DNA of 64,000 nucleotides from Rhizophagus irregularis (GCF_026210795.1 NC_089434.1:4092001-4156000), one strand, 5' to 3'; counted from the stretch's first letter, positions 33,301 through 42,529 are shown. The notes: a model not told the origin generated them from the letters alone. A program made the numbers and translations.

Positions 33301-33850
33301 CGTCAACAAGTGATTATCTTTTCTTTTTTCTAAAAAAAAAAAAATTGTCAATGACTTAAACAACTTAAAATACTTAAAGTTTTAAACAATGAGAAATAAA
33401 AGATACATACGTGAAATCACCATCTAAATCGCCACCGCTAACAATAAATTTGATCCTCTAGCAAAATTTCGGTAACAACCAAGACGCCTAATTAGAATGC
33501 CCCTTTATCAACGCGAATTTTTGCCTTTTCTTAATGTCTCCTAACATCATGATACGAAATAATGAAATAAATAACGATCATTATTTCTTAAAAATCCCGC
33601 GTTAACAAGATCAACAAGTGATTATCTTTTTTTTAAAAAAAAAATTGTCAATAACTTAAACAACTTAAATACTTAAAGTTTTGGACAATGAGAAATAAAG
33701 ATACATACGTGAAATCATCACCATCTTAAATTTGATTCTCCTGTAAAATTTCGGTAACATCCAAGACGCCTAATAAGAATGCCCCTTATCAACGCAAATT
33801 TTTGCCTTTTCTTAATGTCTCCTAACATCAAATAATGAAATAAAATTCAT
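30347..33850 (-). repeat. Nine-copy tandem array of the RdRP catalytic exon plus intron
   Basis: The diagnostic junction CGTGAAATCA (start of the intron donor read on +) lies at 30410, 30553, 31599, 31890, 32349, 32646, 33116, 33410 and 33708. Each full unit, read on the - strand, has AAAAGGCAAAAATTCG and RVDKGAFLLGVLDVTEIL. A DLDGD-type segment, the donor GTATGT, an intron of about 100 bases and a T-run ending TAG follow. Two subtypes alternate: A (GATTCTCCTG) and B (GATCCTCTAGC). B units at 31890 and 32646 carry an extra upstream segment of about 165 bases. The DLDGD triad is intact at 30410, 31599 and 33410 and lost or mutated elsewhere. About 900 bases of unrelated sequence separate the second and third units. 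Confidence 0.9.
30700..31590. other. Unrelated sequence inside the RdRP array
   Basis: AT-rich sequence interrupts the array between its second and third units. It contains no coding frame I can support and no terminal repeats I could find. It may be an insertion or a diverged spacer. Confidence 0.4.
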
Positions 33851-33919
33851 CAAATAACGATCATTATTTCTTAAAAATCCCGCTTTAACAAGATCAGCAA
33901 GTGAGATTGAAATTCCACA

Positions 33920-34345
33920 TTCATCAACATTCCTTTATAAAAAATCCAACGCCGTATGTTCACTTTCTAACTCGTAAATCTTTTAATTCAATAAATAATT
34001 CATCAGGAATTCCTAGTGCGGACAATAATATAATCGCCTGACGTTTGAGATATGTGTAGATGAATGTAGAACCTCTGATAACTTCCAACACAAGTTGGTT
34101 GACATAAAACACCCTTAATCCAATTAATAAGCAATCTACTTTGCTAATGAAAAAGAGATATTTTCTATCCCATCAGAAAAAGTGAACCCATTTCTAACTA
34201 TATCAGGTATTTCTTTAATGTCGTCAATAGGTAGCTTTTGAATAGCACGAGTACTTGAAAAACACTGACCCATTCGGCAGCACATTTTGCTACACTTTTA
34301 TTTGTGAGTTTCGAAATATAGTATTAAAAAAGCCAGCATCAATTC
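33920..34345 (-). pseudogene. RdRP pseudogene, middle section
   Basis: The - strand reads SVAKCAA, then in the next frame MGQCFSSTRAIQKLPIDDIK, EIPDIVRNGFTFSDGIENIS and FSLAK with a stop. After more breaks come TYLKRQAIILLSALGIPDEL and FIELKDLRVRK. These match the order AARMGQCFSST, IPDI..NG..FSDG.G.IS and YLNRQ.I.LLS.LG of fungal QDE-1-like polymerases. It joins the catalytic array 70 bases downstream. Confidence 0.85.
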
Positions 34346-34429
34346 TCGTTCTGATTTGGCACTTGCGTATAAAAGTTTTGGGTATCACGCATCATTGATT
34401 AATAATGCTTGTAATTTTTACGAATATGC

Positions 34430-34768
34430 TGAAAATTGAATTCTGAATCTCTGGGATGTGTTCGGCTTTTAAGTGAACATTCCGTTCCAGACAAACTGTC
34501 CATAGCTCTTCCGCTATATTTGACAGCAATGTAGTCCCTGATGATTTATGTAAGCGACGCATGTTGTATTGTCCGTGCGTATCATGATCAGTTGGTCCTT
34601 CAAATCCTTGAAGACTAGAAGAGCGAATAAGATCGCTTTTAACTCGAGAATGTTGATGTGAAGATGCTATTCCATTCTTAGCCATCTTCCATGTATTACA
34701 TAATCCTCCCGGGACACGCCCCAGCCGGAGGTCGAAGCGTCGGTGTATAGTATAGTCTTTGGTTCCTC
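34430..34768 (-). mobile_element. Retroelement RNase H fragment inserted in the RdRP pseudogene
   Basis: The - strand reads TILYTDASTSGWGVSRED, WLRME, a TAG, HLHINILELKAILFALLV and DQLIMIRTDNTTCVAYINHQ. A frame shift then gives AEELWTVCLERNVHLKAEHI. The D (TDAS), E (LELKA) and D (RTDN) active-site residues of RNase H are all present, and the spacing and HI(P) motif fit Ty3- or DIRS-type retroelements. The fragment has a premature TAG and a frameshift and lacks RT. It starts straight after the RdRP WMG motif (about 34770) and the RdRP sense resumes near 34345, so it interrupts the host gene. Confidence 0.75.
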
Positions 34769-34770
34769 TA

Positions 34771-35640
34771 ATTCCCCATCCAAACTATAACCTTATCAGC
34801 AGTTAAATTGCCAGTTGGTGAAAAAACCAACAACTATAATCTCTTAATTGACTAGCAGAGAAAGCCAAGAATTCGCACCAATAGTGATACCATCACGTAA
34901 AGTACAATAAACTCTGTCATACAATGGTTAGAAGTATCATCATTAGATGAACCAACTTTACTCAAAACCTTATCCACAAATTGGACACGTAAAAAATGAT
35001 TTTTCTTATCACGAAAATAACGGATCACCCTATTAGAAGTTTCCATAGTTGGAGTTAAAATATAACTTGTAGTAGGAGTTACAACAACTTTACGCACCAT
35101 ACCAAATAATATGGTATATATTTAGGTTTATTATCCATTTTATATTTTGAATTCTCCAATATCAGTATTATCACAATAATAGGAAAGTTACTAATGTCGT
35201 TATTTGAAAGGTCCATGTTTTCAATTTCAATATTACTCATTAAAATCATCTCTTTTTTCAAAAAAAACAAATAAATGAGTTTTTCAACTCAACTGGTATA
35301 TAAGACCATGGCCGCAATTCTGAACGTAAATATGTTAATGGCTCATAGATCCTTTTCTTCCTTGAATAAAAAATACCTTCCAAAATATCAAGAGAGACTC
35401 CAGTATGTTGTTGAGATAATAGAGAAAAGAATTCTTCACAAAGGTTATTATACTCATTAAGGTAATTAAAAGAAATATTGCATTCGACCATTTCAATGTT
35501 TTTTAACATTGAACGGTTCACAAAATGTTTACGTAATCCCTAACAATTTTTAATGGAAAATTACCAATGTTTGAAGTTCTAGGAGCCAAATTAACTGTTT
35601 GGAGACGATATTCTCTTGTTTTTATCCATTATTTTAAAGA
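34771..35640 (-). pseudogene. RdRP pseudogene, N-terminal section
   Basis: Pieces on the - strand include REYRLQTVNLAPRTSNIGNF at about 35610-35550, NRSMLKNIEMVECNISFNYL from 35521, and SLDILEGIFYSRKKRIYEPL. After a frame-broken linker come GMVRKVVVTPTTSYILTPTM, ETSNRVIRYFRDKKNHFLRV and QFVDKVLSKVGSSNDDTSNH. Then, in other frames, YDRVYCTLRDGITIGA and FLAFSASQLRDYSCWFF appear. The V..TP......P..E.SNRV.R.F linker and the QLRD...WF segment are conserved in this polymerase family. No intact start region is evident. Confidence 0.8.
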
Positions 35641-35644
35641 AGTG

Positions 35645-36430
35645 GTGAAAGTTTTTTTTTTTCTTTTTTTTTTGCGGGGATATTTAAGTTTAAGAAGATC
35701 CCAATTTGTATTAGTGTAGCATCACAAATGTTAGACAAAAATGTGAAATTATAAAATATGTAATGATTGAAATTGATATAGTTCAAAAAAAGGTAAAATG
35801 GACAAATAATTCAAGTTTGTAACCCTCCTATAATACGATAATGATAAAATTTACGAATCAAAAATCTGAGATAGTTATAGAATTACAATACCCCTGATCT
35901 ACAGGTTTATAAATATTAATAAATAATAATAATAATATTTTAAATATTTTATATTATCATTAAATATATAATTTTCTTTTGACTTTAATGTTTTCATGTG
36001 AATTCTTGCGAATTTTAAAAATTTGATTTTCTATTTTAGATAAGATCCGCGAAAATTTGAGGGTTTTTAAGTTTCATGTCATTTATTAGATAAATTAATG
36101 TTTTTCATTATACAATAATTTTAATATATTAAATAAACATATCAGATATTTTAAGACAATGTATTATGTTCATATTATATACGCCATAAAAAAAAAATAA
36201 TAAGAATCTTTTCTTATAAATACAACATTTCATCACGAATGTTCTTCCAAAAATATATAATAGTACTCTTAAATAATCATATTTCAAACAATAAAAATTT
36301 AAATCTCAAAACATCAATGTCAGCCAAATATTTTAAAGAACATTTTCCCCCTTTTAAATGTAAGACGCACTATGAATTGTTCAATGTAGAAAAACAATAT
36401 ATAGGAAAGGAAGAAATTCTTGTAAGAACC
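35645..36430. other. AT-rich intergenic stretch
   Basis: No gene supported. An ATG at 36239 opens a frame that runs into the minisatellite. Its first 60 codons do not look like a known domain. Confidence 0.35.
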
Positions 36431-36439
36431 CTGACCAAT

Positions 36440-36776
36440 AACGGGGAAGAACCGCAGAAATGCAATGGGGGACTGCCAGGCGGGCGGGAAGGGCATAGAA
36501 AACAAAATTGTAATGGAGGGACTGCCGTGCGGGCGAACAAGGCATGGAAAAACAAAAATGTAATGGAAAGACCGCCGGGCGGGCGGGCAGGGCATGGAAA
36601 AACAAAAATGTAATGGAAAGACCGCCGGGCGGGCGGGCAGGCATGGAAAAACAGATGTTGTAATGGAAAGACCGCCGGGCGGGTGGGCAGGCATGGAAAA
36701 ACAGATGTAATGAGGGACCGCCGGGCGGGCGGGCAGGGTATGGATGTAATGGGGTGCCGGGCGGAGCGGATAAGAT
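36440..36776 (+). repeat. GC-rich 50-57-bp minisatellite, about seven units, G-quadruplex type
   Basis: The unit is (A)TGTAATGGAAAGACCGCCGG followed by GCGGGCGGGCAGGGCATGGA and AAAACAAAA. Seven copies are visible with small length changes. Two units hold four G3 runs with 1-2-base loops, GGGCGGGCGGGCAGGG at 36577-36592 and 36723-36738. The array is far more GC-rich than anything else in the window. Open frames cross it on both strands (Pro/Gly/Arg repeats), which is expected of the composition and no evidence for a protein. Confidence 0.9.
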
Positions 36777-36796
36777 TTTATATTTTACATTATAAG

Positions 36797-36880
36797 CCCT
36801 ATAAAAAATTTTTTAGAAAATTGATCACATGTCTGAGTTTTTCTGGAGTAAAAACTAGAAAAATGAGAAAATTTTTTGGG
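36797..36880 (+). mobile_element. Short MITE, CCCTATAAAAAA family, truncated copy
   Basis: Starts CCCTATAAAAAATTTTTTAG and continues TGATCACATGTCTGAGTTTT, then AAAACTAGAAAAATGAG. This is the order of the copies at 51386 and 60943, but the right end is diverged or lost. It directly follows the GC-rich minisatellite. Confidence 0.65.
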
Positions 36881-36884
36881 AAGT

Positions 36885-37955
36885 TGACGATAAGTTTTCG
36901 TGTTATAAAAACATGTAAAATCATTTATTTATTATATAGTGTTAACAAACATGTAAAAATCTTTTATTTATTTATTAAAAAACATATAAAAGTCACAAAA
37001 ATACAGAAAATCTTAAAAATAAATAATGCAATTTCTTGATTATTAAACTTAAGAAAAAAAAAATTTAGAAAATAATTAAATGCTTACGGATTATAGAATA
37101 AACTTTATATTTTAAATTATTACATTATACCATAAAGTTATTTTATACCTTTTTTATAAGTTTTGATGTTCCATTTGTCACTAGATTGTTTAATCTTACA
37201 AGAGCTAAAAACCTATTTTGATCTTTTCTTTTCTAATCTTGATGGAATATTTTTCAATCTATCTATCTATACTTTACCAAAATCGCCTTTTAACTTATAT
37301 AATACATTTGACATTTTGTATGATCTGATAACTGAGTATCCTATAATTTATTATCCCTAGTCCAATTTTCGAAATTTTGCTGAATTACATATAATCACAA
37401 TCACTGTTAGGTTTTTAATTTTTGCAGTAGTAGTAATGAAGAAAAAAATTATGGCTGAAATTTTGTTGTATCGACTCACTTACCAATCATTTTTCAATCT
37501 TATCGCACGTGAATTTTCCTTTTAATATTACGATGGTTTATATAAAACGAACGCGTTAAAATTGAACATAATCCTCGTAAATAAGTCAAATGAAGAACCA
37601 AAATTTAATGTCATTTAATTTTGCTCATAATAATATTGGAAAAAGTACAAATTGTACAAATTTCTAATTCTCTAATAAAAAAGTACTTTATTATTGAGTT
37701 AAATTTGAATAAATTTCTTAATTACTTACATAATTTTTCAAGTGTTTTTCAATCTAATAAAATTGTGTTATACAATATCTAACGCTAGTGGAAATGTAAT
37801 TATAGAAATAGTCTCACTATTATCTGTTATTAAATTATGAATCTTATGATTTAAAGTGTCTATTTTATTTTATTTTATTTTTATTTTTAAAATATAGACA
37901 CGACTGGAGTATAACGTTACATAAGAAAAGTTATAAACTAATAGTCTACTAAATT
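36885..37955. other. AT-rich intergenic stretch
   Basis: No gene supported. The open frame near 37163-37360 has no features of a real protein. Confidence 0.35.
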
Positions 37956-37967
37956 CTAAGCTAATGA

Positions 37968-38034
37968 TAAACCCCAACCTCTCGGGAGGAGCCCGAAGAA
38001 GTCGTCCTGCCTGTTTATTAAAAAAAAAAAACCT
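37968..38034 (+). repeat. Stem-loop followed by an A-run, possible retroelement 3' end
   Basis: ACCCCAACCTCTCGGGAGGA is followed by GCCCGAAGAAGTCGTCCTGC and CTGTTTATT, then 12 A. A TCGGG/CCCGA stem can form. A GC-rich stem-loop just before a poly(A) is typical of SINE or LINE 3' ends. No matching target duplication or body was found. Confidence 0.35.
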
Positions 38035-38063
38035 AGACATAACCTAAGTTTTAAAGTGTCTAT

Positions 38064-38130
38064 ATAAACTCCCCCAGCGTAACCATCAAAAAAATCTCGG
38101 GCACGTGATTCATGTGATTTAGCTGTGGCT
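38064..38130 (+). repeat. Dispersed repeat, ACTCCCCCAGCG family, copy 2
   Basis: Reads AAACTCCCCCAGCGTAACCA, then TCAAAAAAATCTCGGGCACG, then TGATTCATGTGATTTAGCTG. It matches the reverse complement of 23322-23383 with few differences. Confidence 0.7.
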
Positions 38131-38134
38131 AAGT

Positions 38135-38785
38135 GTGGCTATAAAAATTGCACTACGCAGTTATTGCTAAATTAACTTCCTTACTTAACCCTAAGATACT
38201 CCACTCCAAAGATGATTGCTTGAGAATATAATGAAATATTATAGTTGTTGATTCATAAGAGTAAAACAAATTCTTTTAAATTAATGAAATTAGAGTAGTT
38301 ATTTTATTAAAATAGAATGTAATATTAATTTAACTAAAATTTATTCAATTTCAATTTATTAAAATTCATTAATTTAAACTAAAATATTATAAATAATTAG
38401 CATGGTTCGCTTATTTTGATATTGTTCAACGTCTTCACCTAATTTATAAATAGGACTATATGACTTCCTTACTACTTTATAATACAGACTAGTTTTGCTC
38501 TTTTAGAAGAGAAGATAGCATTAATTAGGCTGTCAAAATAACAGCAGTTGCAGTTTAGTTTGTTGAACTGGTATTATTGCTTACTTGGTATTTCTACAGG
38601 ACAGTACAGGTTTCATATCTTCTGCGAGTTTTGTTTTAAAAGATTTATAGCTATTGTAAATAAAACAAGCTAACTTTTTATTTTAAAAAAAAAATTGTAT
38701 ACTCGAACCCGTTCATCAATTAATTCCGCAACTATGATAATCGCGCTGATTTAATGTTCATTATCTTTTCATCATCAATTTTCTT
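38135..38785. other. AT-rich intergenic stretch
   Basis: No coding frame or repeat that I can support. Confidence 0.35.
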
Positions 38786-38786
38786 C

Positions 38787-40150
38787 CAATGTCGGACAAC
38801 TTCCCAACAACCTATTACTCGACAAGACATATTCCCGAATGAACATTTTACCGACATGACACATTCCCTAATGGACATTATACTGACATGCTATTTTTCC
38901 CGACATTATCCTGACAACACATTTCCTGACAGACATTTTCCCGACATGACATATATATTAAAAAAAAAGCGATTTCCCAATTATTTAAAATAAAATATAT
39001 GGAGGAAATTTTTTTATTTGTTTATTCATATATTTATTTTAGTAAAAATTCGCAATTTAATGTACACTGTATATTTCATGATTTTCATAGTGCAAATTTT
39101 CAATAAAATAACTTGCACAACCCATTGCGTCCCTACAAAAATTTATTTTAGTTGCATTTATTTATTTCAAGTTATTTTTTAATAATTTTAAAAAAGAATT
39201 TGCCATAAGACAATTGACTTATTAAATATATCCATGTCTTATAAAGTACAACAGTTTAAAGAAACCTTTTTTTATAAAAATTGTTATAAATAGTTTTTTT
39301 TTTAAAAAAAAAAAACAATAAATTTAGATAAAAAAGTAATTTAAAACGGTTTTAAAAAATCAGTCATTTAAAAAAAAGAAATAATTATTAATTAAAAAAA
39401 TGTATATATATAAAAACTATGCTGGACGTGAAAAATCTAATTTAAGTTAAATGGACTAACCATCATAGTAATAATTAATTTTAATGATCAGTCCAAATTA
39501 CTTTAACAATATGGCAATCAAATCTCACATTGAAAAAAAAGGAAAAAAGAACTGTTAATAACAGTCGTTAAAATAAAAAATTAAAACTAAAAAAACACCC
39601 ATCAGTCACCCTATAAAAATTTTATCCATTATTTCTGTGAAAACTCCATAAAAATGGGTCTTTTATGGATCCATTCACAGAAAATGTAAATAATTCGATT
39701 CGTGATATAATAAGGTTATTAATTTTGGAAATATAAGCCTTTTACGGGAAAAAGATGGAATATAAAAAATGGCTTTTTTAGAGGTCAACATATCTTGACG
39801 TGAAAAGGATCTCTGTGTTAAGATTTGTTGTTTTTTTCAAATTGTTTTCTTACAAATTTAATCTTTTTTGAAATTTTTAGTTGTGATAGCAGTAAGAGAA
39901 TTATATTTATATTTATAAACATGATTGATACATTATTAATAAATTACTTTTTGTAAATCATTTCAACATGTCGGGAAAATTTCTGTCGGGATATATGTTG
40001 TCGGGATAATGTCATGTCGGGAAAACTAACATGTTGGTATAATGTCCATTAGGGAATGTGTCATGTCTGTAAAATATACATTCGGGAATATATCTTGTCG
40101 GGCAATCGTTGTCGGGCAAAGGGTAGAAAAAGGTTGTCGGGAAATCGTGG
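38787..40150. mobile_element. Foldback-type element with long module-built inverted arms
   Basis: The left arm (38787-38955) is made of short modules built on CCCGACA, such as TTCCCGAATGAACATTTTAC, GACACATTCCCTAATGGACA and TTTTCCCGACATGACA. The right arm (39966-40150) carries the same words in reverse order and orientation, for example GTCCATTAGGGAATGTGTCA and TGTCGGGAAAA. The arms thus form an inverted repeat of about 170-185 bp around 1 kb of AT-rich sequence. That spacer includes a copy of the CCCTATA long-form repeat (39610-39790). No transposase frame is present. Arms made of tandem short modules are the hallmark of foldback elements. Target duplications were not identified. Confidence 0.75.
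39610..39790 (+). repeat. Dispersed repeat, CCCTATA-family (long form), copy 2
   Basis: Starts CCCTATAAAAATTTTATCC, then AAAACTCCATAAAAATGGGT, GATCCATTCACAGAAAATGT, GATATAATAAGG and AAAAAGATGGAATAT. It lies inside the foldback element between its two arms. Confidence 0.75.
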
Positions 40151-40456
40151 TGTTAACTCCCAGTTATATTCTTTAGAATAGTTTTGTGATTTTCATTGTA
40201 ATTCTCCTTTTTTTTTATAGTTTCATTGTAATTCTACTTACTATCCATAAAATAAAATAATAATAAATAAATTAAATTAAGTCAAATTGGAAACAGGGGG
40301 AAAAGCAGACTATTCAGTCTTTTTGTGTTCTTTTTCTACTTTTTCTTCGGTCCATCATCCGAGGAGTCACAAATTTTATTCATATTCATTCGTAATTGCA
40401 GAATATAATTATCAACCGTACTGTACAGATTTACAAATTCGTACTAGTACTGAATC

Positions 40457-40720
40457 CCTATAAAAAATTTTATCCGTTATTTCTCTAAAAACTCTGTAAA
40501 AATGAGCCATTCACTGATCCATTCACGGAAATGTAAACAATTAGATAAATTCTTTATTAATACTTAAAAGGTGTAAAGATATTTGTTAATAATAAGGATA
40601 AGAATAAGGTAATAATTTATAAAATTATTTTCAAACCAATTAATTCCGGAATTATGAGCCTTTTACGGAAAAAGAAAAAAGACGGAATATACATATATTT
40701 TTCGGGGATCGATAAATTAT
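40457..40720 (+). repeat. Dispersed repeat, CCCTATA-family (long form), copy 3
   Basis: Starts CCCTATAAAAAATTTTATCC, then TCCGTTATTTCT, AAAACTCTGTAAAAATGAGC and GATCCATTCACGGAAATGTA. About 90 bases of extra AT-rich sequence are inserted before the conserved right part ATGAGCCTTTTACGGAAAAA and GACGGAATAT. Confidence 0.7.
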
Positions 40721-40729
40721 TTCGGGATT

Positions 40730-41276
40730 ATCTTACTCATCACGCGGCAAAAGTATCATTCCTGATAGACATGATGTATTATTCTTGATAGACTGTAAAA
40801 TATATTATGCATATCAAGATTCTCCTGCATATCTATCAAAGAATGATATTTTTGCCATCACGCGTAGTACAAATATTAAATAGTGTTGTTACACTGCATA
40901 GAGAGTGTGACATTTTATGCAAGTAACAAATAGAGATCGGACCACAAAAAAATAAACAACGCTGCCGCCGCCATCATGGTAAGATTTACAGTTTCACAGA
41001 TGATTTGCGGACGATCGTATGTCGCGACATTCAGAGAATAATGCAGATTTTTTTTTACATGTAGCACTTTTTTTATCATTATCAATCAACAATGTAAGAC
41101 AAAATAAACTAAATTAAAATTATTTGGAAGTGATTAGGACGTGAAAATAAATAAATACAGAGAATGACTATGTTATAAAATTCAAGATAAATTCTCATAA
41201 ATATTATCCTTCTACAAGAACAACTTAAAACTTCCCATTTCCTTTTCTTTTTCTTTTGCATTCTAATAAAAAGAAT
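40730..41276 (+). promoter_or_regulatory. Upstream region of the secreted-protein gene
   Basis: Contains a palindromic pair, ATCATTC(C/T)TGATAGAC...TATCAAAGAATGAT, around 40757-40852, and a segment GCCGCCGCCATCATGGTAAG (40968-40987) that looks like a start codon followed by a donor site. Just before the ATG at 41277 is a pyrimidine-rich stretch, CCTTTTCTTTTTCTTTTGC (41240-41258), common in strongly expressed fungal promoters. No clear TATA box was assigned. Confidence 0.35.
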
Positions 41277-41885
41277 ATGTTTGCTAAATTGTGTATTTTC
41301 TTTTTGATTGCGATCACAACTATGGTCGTAGGAGTACCTCTAGAGGAATCAACAAAGAATGGGACTTTGATTTCCAAAAGAACAACAGCTCCCGTCTGTA
41401 AAGACCATAACTACAGTGAGCTTGTAAACGCCTGGTGTGCCACGAAGTCATCAATGACGGTTATATGCGCAAATGAAGATTTGCCAGGCACTTTTACATC
41501 AGATACTATTCAATGTAATGGCGCCGAAGTTTGTGTTGATTATTTTTTAACAGAGAACAACGCACAAGCACAGTGTGCTAGCTTGTACATGAAATGGGAC
41601 AATAAAGATGGTTTAATTTCCTGTTCAGGTACCTCTTTATATGGAAATGGAAAAACATTCGATATATCAGTCGGAGTGACAACATATGATGTGGATGGGA
41701 ATCCGATACAAGTAGATCAAATTGCTATATATCTGAATAATCAAGAAATTGCAACTACCTCGAATCTACACAATGTAAGCACAATACTCCAGGATTATGA
41801 AGATGGAGTTTTTGAATCATGTTTCGCATTTAGAGGTACTGCGAGAGTAACTGGTTATTTCGCTGCTTTTGGGGCTACGGCTTAA
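41277..41885 (+). CDS. Secreted cysteine-rich protein with Kex2-type site
   Basis: A single-exon gene of 202 residues. The chosen ATG at 41277 gives MFAKLCIFFLIAITTMVVG, a strong signal peptide. The frame is open further upstream but has no ATG there. A propeptide of about 15 residues follows and ends in K34-R35 (LISKR), a Kex2-type cleavage site. The mature part has eight cysteines (VC, AWC, VIC, IQC, EVC, AQC, ISC, ESC), an even number suited to four disulfides, and ends YFAAFGATA. I recognise no catalytic family. It is predicted to be processed in the Golgi and exported to the wall or apoplast. An effector role is possible but is inference. No frame damage, so probably functional. Confidence 0.88.
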   Translation: MFAKLCIFFLIAITTMVVGVPLEESTKNGTLISKRTTAPVCKDHNYSELVNAWCATKSSMTVICANEDLPGTFTSDTIQCNGAEVCVDYFLTENNAQAQCASLYMKWDNKDGLISCSGTSLYGNGKTFDISVGVTTYDVDGNPIQVDQIAIYLNNQEIATTSNLHNVSTILQDYEDGVFESCFAFRGTARVTGYFAAFGATA

Positions 41886-41889
41886 AAAA

Positions 41890-42520
41890 ATAGTATATTT
41901 TCTTATAGAGATAATATACTTAGTCAATTTATACTGAAGCTCGTACATATATACATGCTACCCATATTAATGGGATGGCAAACCAAACCCCATTTCCTAT
42001 CCCATTTCATTTTTCTATTAATATAATTTAATTCCAAATGCATTGAAAAATACAAATATACTAAATAATAAAGAATTTCTTGGTATTTTTTCACAAAATT
42101 TTCATCATGTTTTTAATTTTAAAAAATATTTTATTAGTAAAAATAATATTTATTGGCTAAACTTTTTCAAACGAACAACTGTTATAAAAGAAAGATTTCA
42201 TCAACTAACCCATCAAAAAAATCACGATCATATGATATTTTGTGGCATACCGCATATGTAGTATGTAAACCCGTACGCCCTACTAACGTTTTTAATTTAA
42301 ATTTTTAAAATTTCCGGGACCACGTGGTCTTGGAAAAATATGTAGATTATTTCGTCAACCTGTTAACTTGTTTACAAAAAAAAGAAAAAATTAATTGCTA
42401 AGAAAAGACAGAAAATGTCAAAAGACTGTTTTTTGTTTTTGCAAATTTTAAAGATTATTTCATTGTTAAAAAAAAATAATTAATTAAAATAAAATAAAAA
42501 TTAATTTACATTTTTTCTTA
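41890..42520. other. AT-rich intergenic stretch
   Basis: Contains 3' sequence of the secreted-protein gene with a few short inverted pairs (for example ACCCATATTAATGGGA near 41960) that could mark its transcript end. No further gene is supported. Confidence 0.4.
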
Positions 42521-42529
42521 AAAATTTTA

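Larger units (their letters stand above)
29760..35640 (-). pseudogene. QDE-1/RDR-type RNA-dependent RNA polymerase, decayed, with amplified active-site exon
   Basis: Pieces of a eukaryotic RdRP lie in the correct N-to-C order along the - strand. The N-terminal part (35640-34771) holds VVVTPTTSYILTPTMETSNR, VIRYFRD and FLRVQFVDK, then FLAFSASQLRD...CWFF and WMGN. The middle (34345-33920) holds MGQCFSSTRAIQKLPIDD, NGFTFSDG and QAIILLSALGIPDELF. The array (33830-30400) holds the RVDKGAFLLGVLDVTE and GGDLDGDDF catalytic segments in nine copies. The C-terminal part (30310-29760) holds FFVNYIFSD, ENAH then LAKADF, LVQLHSDAIDF, KTGTPPEFP and FPDFMEKQ. This family makes dsRNA from RNA templates in fungal silencing. 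Frameshifts and stops occur in every section, and a retroelement fragment interrupts the 5' half, so no full-length protein can be made. Confidence 0.88.

Noticed and set aside
30347-33850. Array as several functional polymerase genes
   Set aside because: Each unit holds only one defective exon; the N- and C-terminal parts occur once, outside the array.
34852-35521. Separate small genes on the - strand
   Set aside because: They are pieces of one decayed polymerase gene, in the order expected for that family, not independent genes.
36239-36694. Pro/Gly/Arg-rich frames on both strands
   Set aside because: Frames on opposite strands across the same GC-rich minisatellite are expected from stop-poor composition; nothing supports either as a gene.
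42043-42261. 72-residue frame downstream of the secreted-protein gene
   Set aside because: No start context, domain, or splice site; Lys/Asn/Phe/His composition typical of chance frames here.
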